A stretch of 64,000 nucleotides of DNA from Gemmobacter nectariphilus (GTDB taxonomy: Bacteria > Pseudomonadota > Alphaproteobacteria > Rhodobacterales > Rhodobacteraceae), in contig DYMU01000004.1 in assembly GCA_020721445.1 (NCBI GenBank), forward strand, positions 112,200 through 176,199. Reading direction: 5' to 3'. A program made the translations under genes and the position numbers. Positions 57,866 to 64,000 of the stretch are shown piece after piece (position 1 is the stretch's first letter; every line of letters starts with the position of its first letter). The notes beneath the pieces were generated by a model, which was given only the letters and a program-made list of their open reading frames with translations, was not told the DNA's origin and did not search any database.

Positions 57866-57892
57866 GAAAAAGGGCGACCCGAAGGCCGCCCC
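57866..57892 (-). terminator. rho-independent terminator of rpsB-tsf
   Basis: On the minus strand GGGCGGCC-TTCG-GGTCGCCC (one G-T-type imperfection) is followed by a T run. It lies about 30 bases beyond the tsf stop. Confidence 0.85.
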
Positions 57893-57922
57893 GTTCAATG
57901 AACCATGCCAAGGGTCAGGGCT

Positions 57923-58831
57923 TCAGCCCTGAACCATCTTCGCCACTTCGGCGGCAAAATCTTCTTCTTTCTTCTCGATGCCCTCACCCACGGCGACGCG
58001 GGCATAGCCGACGATCTCGACCCCGGCTTCCTTGGCGGCCTGTTCCACCGTCAGATCAGGGTTGATCACGAAGGCCTGGCCCAGAAGCGTGTTTTCGGCC
58101 AGGAACTTCTTCATCCGGCCGGGAATGATGTTCTGGTGGATCACGTTTTCCGGCTTCGGCTTGGCCGAGGTTGCGTTTTCTTCCAGTGCCTTGGCGGTTT
58201 GCACGGTCAATTCACGCTCAACCAGCGTCGGGTCCATCGTGGCTTCTGACAGTGACAGCGGCGCGGTTGCGGCGATGTGCATGGCAAACTGCTTGCCAAT
58301 GGCCTGCGCCTTGTCTTCGGGGCCGTTCAGCGCCACCAGAACACCGATCTTGCCCATGCCTTCGGCCGCCGCGTTGTGGACGTAAGACACAACCGTGCTG
58401 CCTTCCAGAATGTGCATCCGGCGGAAGGTCATGTTTTCGCCGATGCGGGCGATGGCTTCCTGAATCACTTCGTCAACCGTCTTGCCATTCAGATGCGCGG
58501 CCTTGACGACTTCGATTGACTCGCCGGTGGTCAGGGCGACATTGGCCACGTCACGCACCAGCGCCTGAAAATCGGCGTTCTTGGCCACAAAGTCGGTTTC
58601 CGAGTTGATCTCGACAGCCACGCCCTTGCCATTGCTGACAGCCACGCCAACCAGACCTTCGGCGGCGACACGGTCCGCCTTCTTGGCGGCTTTCGCCAGG
58701 CCCTTGGTGCGCAGCCAGTCAACGGCGGCCTGCATGTCGCCATCCACTTCGGTCAGCGCCTTCTTGGCATCCATCATGCCGGCGCCGGTCGCTTCGCGCA
58801 GTTCCTTCACCATCGCAGCGGTGATTGTCAT
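57923..58831 (-). CDS. tsf: translation elongation factor Ts
   Basis: The guanine-nucleotide exchange factor for EF-Tu. A 302-aa protein starting [26 protein letters not shown], the invariant N-terminal UBA-like and TDV-type region, with the dimerisation/core domain following. ATG 58831 has GGAG about 9 bases upstream; the track's seven extra residues are excluded. It is co-transcribed with rpsB, 78 bases downstream of the rpsB stop. Confidence 0.97.
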   Translation of the reverse strand: MTITAAMVKELREATGAGMMDAKKALTEVDGDMQAAVDWLRTKGLAKAAKKADRVAAEGLVGVAVSNGKGVAVEINSETDFVAKNADFQALVRDVANVALTTGESIEVVKAAHLNGKTVDEVIQEAIARIGENMTFRRMHILEGSTVVSYVHNAAAEGMGKIGVLVALNGPEDKAQAIGKQFAMHIAATAPLSLSEATMDPTLVERELTVQTAKALEENATSAKPKPENVIHQNIIPGRMKKFLAENTLLGQAFVINPDLTVEQAAKEAGVEIVGYARVAVGEGIEKKEEDFAAEVAKMVQG

Positions 58832-58909
58832 GGTCGGTCTCCTGATATCCATAGCTATGAAGTTGGCGGGGGTTATCCCCCCGCCATGTCACAAAACGAC
58901 GACAGCCGA

Positions 58910-59698
58910 TCAGGCGTCGATATCTGCGTCTTCGGCGGGTGCGTCTGCGGCAACAGCCTCTTCGACCGGAGCCTCTTCCAAGGCGCCAAGGTCGACGCCG
59001 GCGGCGCCCATCTGGGCGGTCATGCCATCAAGGGCTGCCCGAGAGATCAGGTCGCAATACATCGCAATCGCACGGGCGGCGTCGTCATTGCCGGGGATCA
59101 CGTAATCCACACCCTTGGGCGAGCAGTTGGTATCGACCACGGCCACAACCGGAATGCCCAGCTTGTTGGCCTCAAGGATCGCCAGATCTTCCTTGCCCAC
59201 GTCGATGATGAAGATCAGGTCCGGGGTGCCGCCCATTTCGCGGATGCCGCCCAAGGACGCTTGCAGTTTGCCCTGCTCGCGCTCCATGTTCAGGCGTTCT
59301 TTCTTGGTCAGACCTTCGGCGCCGTTGGCCAGCTTTTCATCAAACTGCTTCAGACGCTGGATCGACTGGGAAACGGTTTTCCAGTTGGTCAGCGTGCCAC
59401 CCAGCCAGCGGTGGTTCATGTAGAACTGCGCGCAGCGTTCTGCGGCGTCGGCGATCGGCTTTTGCGCCTGACGCTTGGTGCCGACAAACAGGATGCGACC
59501 GCCCTTGGCGACGGTGTCACGCACCACCTTCAGCGCCTGATCCAGCATCGGCACGGTCTGGGTCAGATCGAGGATGTGAATGCCGTTGCGGTCGCCGTAG
59601 ATGTACTGACCCATCTTCGGGTTCCAGCGTTGCGTCTGGTGACCGTAGTGAACGCCAGCTTCCAAAAGCTGACGCATGGTGAAATCGGGGAGCGCCAT
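58910..59698 (-). CDS. rpsB: 30S ribosomal protein S2
   Basis: A 262-aa S2 protein (start [29 protein letters not shown]) with the conserved [10 protein letters not shown] and [19 protein letters not shown] segments. Its acidic C-terminal extension ([20 protein letters not shown]) is common in alphaproteobacteria. ATG 59698 with AAGGA upstream is chosen over the track start 59767. The 220-base leader upstream may carry autoregulation, but I cannot fold it reliably by eye. Confidence 0.97.
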   Translation of the reverse strand: MALPDFTMRQLLEAGVHYGHQTQRWNPKMGQYIYGDRNGIHILDLTQTVPMLDQALKVVRDTVAKGGRILFVGTKRQAQKPIADAAERCAQFYMNHRWLGGTLTNWKTVSQSIQRLKQFDEKLANGAEGLTKKERLNMEREQGKLQASLGGIREMGGTPDLIFIIDVGKEDLAILEANKLGIPVVAVVDTNCSPKGVDYVIPGNDDAARAIAMYCDLISRAALDGMTAQMGAAGVDLGALEEAPVEEAVAADAPAEDADIDA

Positions 59699-59918
59699 GT
59701 CCAATATCCTTTTTCCGGTTTGCGCCTCGGCGGATGATCTCAGGGTTGCCCCCAACCGGTGGACCATTCGGGATTTCTCCCCGAACTGGCCCGCATCCGC
59801 CTGTGAAGTGGCGTGTCCCTACCCTGCGCCTTGACGCTTTGCAAGGGCGCAGAGTGGCTGGCAGCGCAGAAAGCCGGGGGATTGCTAAGGAATGGGCGGT
59901 GTCCGGGCCTGCCCGGGC

Positions 59919-60638
59919 CTAGCGCAAGGCCGGGTTCTGCACTTTCACACTCGCAGCCTCTTTGCCGTTGGGATAGACCAACCCCGCCGAGATGATCAGC
60001 TTGGCCGCGTCTTCCACTGAAATGTCCAGAAAGATCACGTCCTTTTCGGCAACATAGACCAGAAATCCCGAGGTGGGGTTCGGCGTGGTCGGCACAAAGA
60101 CCGAAATAACGTCATGCACCCCATGCAGGTTCAGCCTCGCCTGCAATTCGCCCTTGGCCCGGGTGGACACAAAGCCGATTGCCCAGATGTTTTCCTTCGG
60201 GAATTCGACAAGGCACGACCGTTCAAAGCTTTGCTCGCTTTGCGAAAACACGGTTTCGGCAATCTGTTTCAAACCGTTGTAGATCGACCTGACCACCGGC
60301 ATCCGGTCCACCAGACGCTCGGCCCAGGTGATCAGCGACCGCCCGATCAGCCCCTTGGCGATCCAACCGATAACGACGGTGAACACCAAAAACACCATGA
60401 CGCCCACGCCGCGCAGCGGAAACTCGGCTTCGGGGCCAAACCATTGCCGGATCAGCGCCTCGGGCTTCCAGGGGCCGGGGATCAGCGGCAAGATCCAGCC
60501 GTCGATCCAGCCGATCACCGTCCAGATCAGATAGATCGTCAACCCGATCGGCAGAATGACCACAAGCCCCGTCAGGAACGAGGCGCGGATCTTGGCAAAC
60601 AGGCCGGGTCGTTTCTGGTTCTGGGTCGGCTCTGACAT
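59919..60638 (-). CDS. DUF502 family membrane protein
   Basis: A 239-aa membrane protein with two transmembrane segments near the N-terminus (FLTGLVVILPIGLTIYLIW and VGVMVFLVFTVVIGWIAKGLI), followed by a cytoplasmic domain with VDRMPVVRSIYNGLKQI and PTTPNPTSGFLVYV, the DUF502 hallmarks. Function unknown; the family is widespread. ATG 60638 (MSEPTQNQKRPG) is preferred over the track's 60686. It is followed by the rpsB leader with no obvious link. Confidence 0.87.
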   Translation of the reverse strand: MSEPTQNQKRPGLFAKIRASFLTGLVVILPIGLTIYLIWTVIGWIDGWILPLIPGPWKPEALIRQWFGPEAEFPLRGVGVMVFLVFTVVIGWIAKGLIGRSLITWAERLVDRMPVVRSIYNGLKQIAETVFSQSEQSFERSCLVEFPKENIWAIGFVSTRAKGELQARLNLHGVHDVISVFVPTTPNPTSGFLVYVAEKDVIFLDISVEDAAKLIISAGLVYPNGKEAASVKVQNPALR

Positions 60639-60746
60639 GGTCCCTCTCAAGCTGCAAACGGCATAAGCGGCAATTGTGACAATCACAATGCGCCTGCGTC
60701 ACATGCGGCCGCAAATTCTGGGCGCTGCGGCGCAAAGCGGCGTTGC

Positions 60747-61661
60747 TTAGCCCTGCGCTGCCATTTCGCGGGCAATGGCCGAGGCCAGCCGCGCATTGTT
60801 CAACACCAGCGCGATGTTGGCGGTCAGTGACCTGCCAGCGGTCATTTCATACATCCGGTCCAGCAGGAACGGTGTCACCATCTTGGCCGATATCCCCTGC
60901 GCCTGCGCCTCGCGCAAAGCGGCCTCGATCGCCGGGGTAATCTCGTCCGACGGGATTTCCGCCTCGGGCGGGATCGGGTTTGCCACCAACTGCCCGCCGG
61001 GCAGGCCCAGCCGGGCGCGCATCAGGTGGGCGGCGGCGATCTGCGCGGCGCTGTCCATCCGCAAGGGCGCGGCAAGGCCCGCAGACCGTGACCAGAACGC
61101 TGGAAAATCATCCTGCCCATAGGCGATGACCGGCACGCCATGGGTTTCCAGCACCTCCAGCGTTTTGGGCAGGTCCAGAATCGCCTTGGCCCCCGCCGCC
61201 ACCACCGTTACCGGGGTTGCCGCCAGTTCCAGCAGGTCGGCCGAGATATCAAACGTGGTTTCCGCCCCGCGATGCACCCCGCCGATGCCGCCGGTGGCAA
61301 AAACCTTGATGCCCGCCAGATGGGCGCAGATCATCGTGGCCGCCACCGTGGTGGCCCCCATCGCCCCGGTCACAAGGCAGGCCGCCAGATCAGCGCGCGA
61401 CAGTTTGGCCACGTCCTGCGCCTGCCCCAGCCGGTCCAGCTGACCGGTGGTCAGGCCGATGCAGATCTGCCCGTCCATGATGGCAATCGTGGCGGGCACG
61501 GCCCCGCTGCTGCGCACCTCGTCTTCCACCGCGCGGGCGGTGTCAACGTTTTGCGGAAACGGCATGCCATGGGTGATGATGGTGGATTCCAGCGCCACAA
61601 TGGCCCGGCCCTCGGCACGGGCCTGCGCCACTTCGGGGGCAAGGGTAAGGGGAAGGCTCAT
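60747..61661 (-). CDS. psuG: pseudouridine-5'-phosphate glycosidase
   Basis: Cleaves pseudouridine 5'-phosphate to uracil and ribose 5-phosphate (reversibly), as the second step of pseudouridine catabolism. The 304-aa protein shows the family motifs ALESTIITHGMPFPQN and VFATGGIGGVHRGAETTFDIS. ATG 61661 overlaps the stop of the kinase gene by four bases, so the 67-residue track extension is rejected. The two genes form a complete kinase-glycosidase pair. Confidence 0.93.
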   Translation of the reverse strand: MSLPLTLAPEVAQARAEGRAIVALESTIITHGMPFPQNVDTARAVEDEVRSSGAVPATIAIMDGQICIGLTTGQLDRLGQAQDVAKLSRADLAACLVTGAMGATTVAATMICAHLAGIKVFATGGIGGVHRGAETTFDISADLLELAATPVTVVAAGAKAILDLPKTLEVLETHGVPVIAYGQDDFPAFWSRSAGLAAPLRMDSAAQIAAAHLMRARLGLPGGQLVANPIPPEAEIPSDEITPAIEAALREAQAQGISAKMVTPFLLDRMYEMTAGRSLTANIALVLNNARLASAIAREMAAQG

Positions 61662-62545
61662 GATAAGGTCTCTCCTGAAACATGGTCTGCCGCGGCGCAC
61701 AGCGCCATGGTCAACGCCTTTGCGCGCGCCGCCCCGCGCGCTTCGGCCACGATATGCGCGGCCATGAAGGTATCGCCCGCCCCGGTCACCCGGGCAACCG
61801 GAACCGGCGGCGGGCGGTCGGTGATCACGCCCTGCCCGCGCCTGCCATCGGCGGCAAGGCATCCGCCATCGGTGACCAGCACCCGTGCAGCCCCACGGTC
61901 CAACAGCGCCACCGCCGCCTCTGCCGCGCAGGTGAACCGGCCCTTGGCGATCACTCCGGCCTCTTCTAGGTTGACATAAAGCGTGGCTTTGGGGTGGTCC
62001 AGCAGCGGCACCAACCGCGCGGCCTTGGCGGGGCTGGCGGCGGCCACCCGCAGATCAGCGCTTGCAAACAGGGGCGATCCGGCAATGTCCGACAGCAAGG
62101 CCCCGGTCAGATTGCCATCCAGCGCGATAAGCCCGGCAAAAGGTGCCTCGGCCGAACCCAGCCTGCCATCCGCCAGCGCGGCAATCACCTTTTCCCCCGC
62201 CAGTTCCAGTGAATGGGCGTCGGCCACGGCGGCAATCAGGCCGTTCGTGCCTTCGATTGCCATGTAGCGGTCGGTTGGCAGATCATCGGACCGATAGACA
62301 TGGCGGCAGTCCAGCCCCATCCGCAGGCAGGCGGCGATCAGATCATCACCCTCGCTGTCGCGCCCGACGGCACTCAGCAGCGTCGGGTGCAGGCCAAAGC
62401 GCGTCAGCGTCATGGCGATGTTCAAGGCCACCCCGCCGGGGCCCCGCGTGATCCGCCCCGGCACATCCGACCCCAGCCCCAGCGACGACGGCGCGCGACC
62501 GATGATGTCCCAATGGACCGACCCGATGCAAAGAATGTGGCTCAT
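61658..62545 (-). CDS. PfkB-family kinase, probable pseudouridine kinase
   Basis: A 295-aa ribokinase-like protein with the substrate motif PGGVALNIAMTLTRFG near the N-terminus and the ATP/anion-hole motif VTGAGDTFMAAHI near the end. Coupled to psuG by a four-base overlap, it most likely phosphorylates pseudouridine at the 5' position (PsuK). ATG 62545 (MSHILCIGSVHWDI) is the family start; the track ORF begins 30 residues earlier. Substrate assignment is from the neighbour. Confidence 0.88.
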   Translation of the reverse strand: MSHILCIGSVHWDIIGRAPSSLGLGSDVPGRITRGPGGVALNIAMTLTRFGLHPTLLSAVGRDSEGDDLIAACLRMGLDCRHVYRSDDLPTDRYMAIEGTNGLIAAVADAHSLELAGEKVIAALADGRLGSAEAPFAGLIALDGNLTGALLSDIAGSPLFASADLRVAAASPAKAARLVPLLDHPKATLYVNLEEAGVIAKGRFTCAAEAAVALLDRGAARVLVTDGGCLAADGRRGQGVITDRPPPVPVARVTGAGDTFMAAHIVAEARGAARAKALTMALCAAADHVSGETLS

Positions 62546-62565
62546 GCCCGCGTTGTGCAGCAGGC

Positions 62566-63339
62566 TTACAGCGCCGTCCAGCCGCCATCGACCGAAATCG
62601 TGGTGCCTGTCACCTGCGCCGCCGCGTCCGAGCACAGATAGACCGCCGTTCCGCCGATCTGTTCCACCGTGGCAAACTGGCGGCTGGGCTGGCGTTCCAG
62701 CATCACCTCGCGGATCACGGTTTCACGGTCCATGCCATGCGTCTTCATCTGGTCGGGGATCTGCGCCTCGACCAAGGGCGTCAGCACATAGCCGGGGCAG
62801 ATGGCGTTGGCAGTGATGCCCTGACCCGCACATTCGAGTGCTGTGACCTTGGTAACGCCGACGATGCCATGCTTGGCCGCAACATAGGCCGATTTGAACG
62901 GGCTGGCGGTCAGGCCATGCGCCGATGCGATGTTGACCACCCGGCCCCAGCCCGCGGCCCGCATCATCGGCAGGGCCACGGCCGTGGTGTGAAACGCCGA
63001 ACTCAGGTTGATGGCAATGATCGCATCCCACTTGGCCACCGGAAAGCCTTCAATCGGCGCGACGTGCTGGATGCCGGCGTTGTTCACCAGAATATCGCAG
63101 GCCCCGGCCTGTTCGATCAGGCGGCGGCAGTCGTCGCCTTTGGACATATCCGCCGCGATATAGCGCACCGTCACGCCATGCCGCGCGGCAATGTCGGCGG
63201 CAAGGGCGTGGTCTTCGGCGCGGTCGGTAAAGCTGTTGATCACCAGATCGGCCCCGGCGCGCGCCAGTTCTTCGGCCACCCCCAACCCGATGCCGGAATT
63301 GGACCCGGTCACAACCGCCGTCTTGCCCTTCAGGATCAT
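62566..63339 (-). CDS. 3-hydroxybutyrate dehydrogenase
   Basis: A short-chain dehydrogenase that interconverts 3-hydroxybutyrate and acetoacetate with NAD, used in polyhydroxybutyrate turnover. The 257-aa protein starts MILKGKTAVVTGSNSGIGLG (nucleotide motif), has catalytic Ser-Tyr-Lys in IASAHGLTASPFKSAYVAAKHG, and the 3-HB-type LECAGQGITANAICPGYVLTPLV. ATG 63339 (GGGGG just upstream) or 63351 are both possible. About 75-100 bases ahead, on the same strand, lie the terminator and promoter of a candidate small RNA or leader. Confidence 0.9.
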   Translation of the reverse strand: MILKGKTAVVTGSNSGIGLGVAEELARAGADLVINSFTDRAEDHALAADIAARHGVTVRYIAADMSKGDDCRRLIEQAGACDILVNNAGIQHVAPIEGFPVAKWDAIIAINLSSAFHTTAVALPMMRAAGWGRVVNIASAHGLTASPFKSAYVAAKHGIVGVTKVTALECAGQGITANAICPGYVLTPLVEAQIPDQMKTHGMDRETVIREVMLERQPSRQFATVEQIGGTAVYLCSDAAAQVTGTTISVDGGWTAL

Positions 63340-63416
63340 CTTCGCCCCCATGCTGCCTTTGCGTCAGACTACATGCTGCAAGCGCAAAGGACAGCGCATA
63401 AGCTTCGCGAAATGCC

Positions 63417-63492
63417 AAAAAAAACGCCAGCGCGAAGCTGGCGTTAAGTTATTGAGGCAGGTTTCATACAGGCAAGAAACCTATCGAGCAGT
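63417..63492 (-). ncRNA. candidate small RNA or attenuator leader ahead of the bdh gene
   Basis: Read on the minus strand, a short transcript from about 63492 would contain a 7-bp hairpin (AGGTTTC/GAAACCT), a short single-stranded stretch and a perfect 9-bp terminator stem (AACGCCAGC/GCTGGCGTT) with eight T. A 7-codon ORF (MKPASIT) lies between the hairpins. Total length is about 76 bases. It may be a free Hfq-type small RNA (terminal hairpin plus U8) or the leader of the bdh gene that follows. No database comparison was made. Confidence 0.5.
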
Positions 63493-63498
63493 GACGCC

Positions 63499-63527
63499 TT
63501 TATACGCCGCCTTCCGGCGGGGGCCAA
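63499..63527 (-). promoter_or_regulatory. sigma-70-like promoter for the candidate minus-strand RNA
   Basis: On the minus strand TTGGCC (63527-63522), a 17-base spacer and TATAAA (63504-63499) form a promoter with ideal spacing. It directs transcription leftwards into the candidate RNA. Confidence 0.5.
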
Positions 63528-63605
63528 GTTAAAAGTTTGAAAAGGCACGAAAGCCTGCGTAGCGTGGGGCCCAAGAAACCAAGGCCACGGGGGATTGTTG
63601 CCACA

Positions 63606-64000
63606 ATGAGACGGGATTTTTTCCACAAGGCAGCTGCTTTCGCACTGACCACGGCGCTGGTTTTCTCGGCATCCGCAGGACTGGCGCAAAGCGGTGATTC
63701 CCCCGCCCATGGCATAGCTATGTATGGCACCCCGGCCCTCCCCCCGGATTTTGTGTCATTGCCACAGGTGAACCCCGATGCCCCCAATGGCGGCAAGATC
63801 ATCTTCGGCGAGTCCGGCAGTTTCGATTCGATGAACCCGTTCATCCTGAAAGGGCGCGCGCCGGCAGGCTTGTCGGCGATGACGGTCGAGACGCTGATGG
63901 GCCGTTCCTATGACGAACCCTTCACGCTTTACGGTCTTCTGGCCGAATCGATCACCACCGATCCGGCCCGCAGCTATGCCGAATTCACCCTGCGCGAGGC
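63606..64000 (+). CDS. extracellular solute-binding protein, peptide ABC type (partial)
   Basis: The gene runs off the right edge. The visible 131 residues start with a signal peptide (RRDFFHKAAAFALTTALVFSASAGLA) and continue with MYGTPALPPDFVSLPQVNPDAPNGG, the start of family 5 periplasmic binding proteins of the YejA kind, which feed YejABEF-type peptide or microcin importers. The remaining transporter genes are probably to the right. Its promoter region overlaps the minus-strand RNA candidate. Confidence 0.88.
   Translation, partial: MRRDFFHKAAAFALTTALVFSASAGLAQSGDSPAHGIAMYGTPALPPDFVSLPQVNPDAPNGGKIIFGESGSFDSMNPFILKGRAPAGLSAMTVETLMGRSYDEPFTLYGLLAESITTDPARSYAEFTLRE

Noticed and set aside
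63444-63710. 88-aa minus-strand ORF at the right end
   Set aside because: It overlaps the signal peptide of the solute-binding protein antisense and has no family character. Only its last seven codons (MKPASIT) fall in the candidate small RNA.

Overview
The window is about 64 kb of GC-rich chromosome from an alphaproteobacterium of the Rhodobacteraceae (Rhodobacter, Gemmobacter, Tabrizicola or a close relative). The main evidence is the gene order dusB(nifR3)-ntrB-ntrC-ntrY-ntrX-trkA-trkH-hfq-hflX, which I know from Rhodobacter capsulatus. Supporting evidence is an NtrC and an NtrX that both lack GAFTGA, CckA with CtrA-type sites, an iscR-iscS-sufB-sufC-sufD-sufS operon with Irr-type palindromes, and an SOS box of the form GAAC-N7-GAAC. 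I see no insertion sequence, prophage or CRISPR array. Most of the window is core chromosome. The accessory-looking parts are the mttB homologue (left end), the octaheme cytochrome pair (46-48.3 kb) and the glycosyltransferase/phosphatase operon (48.6-54.5 kb).

Layout. 0-9 kb: a non-pyrrolysine MttB-family methyltransferase; the divergent DUF6477/DUF6456 pair; lipA; a COQ10/RatA-like START protein; hpt with a 57-aa membrane protein; a diheme cytochrome c; and the overlapping minus-strand run ispDF-pgpA-cinA. 9.2-21.2 kb: the nitrogen-regulation, potassium-uptake and Hfq/HflX block. 21-32 kb: guaB, rsmB, cckA, recA, alaS, a DUF1330 gene and a class II glutamine amidotransferase. 32-38 kb: typA, an FkbM-type methyltransferase, icd, and a small HD-hydrolase/alpha-beta-hydrolase operon. 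38-45.9 kb: the isc-suf iron-sulfur operon with two embedded YIP1-family membrane proteins and a YbjQ gene broken by an 11-bp duplication. 46-48.3 kb: an octaheme cytochrome c with a cytochrome b partner. 48.5 kb: tRNA-Arg(CCG). 48.6-54.5 kb: a six-gene overlapping minus-strand operon, GT2, LAB_N protein, GT39, PAP2, GT39, PAP2. 54.8-57.6 kb: a SulP transporter and a LuxR-type regulator. 57.9-63.3 kb: tsf, rpsB, a DUF502 protein, psuG with its kinase, and 3-hydroxybutyrate dehydrogenase. The right edge cuts a peptide-type ABC solute-binding protein.

How it fits together. Regulation is the theme of the window: nitrogen status (NtrBC, NtrYX), cell-cycle or CtrA signalling (CckA plus CtrA-type sites at 2.25, 24.3 and 57.6 kb), iron (two matching Irr/ICE palindromes, one at the iscR promoter and one inside iscS ahead of sufB), DNA damage (recA SOS box) and probably oxygen (FNR-type box ahead of the octaheme cytochrome). 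The best candidates for something undescribed are a compact minus-strand small RNA or leader with promoter and terminator between the bdh gene and the solute-binding protein gene (63417-63527); a structured intergenic segment behind a CtrA-type box at 57.6-57.85 kb; the internal Irr box in iscS; the YIP1 pair inside the suf operon; and the polyprenyl-phosphate sugar/lipid-phosphatase operon. Everything here is read by eye from the sequence and the supplied ORF track. No alignment or database search was run, so family names rest on motif recognition.
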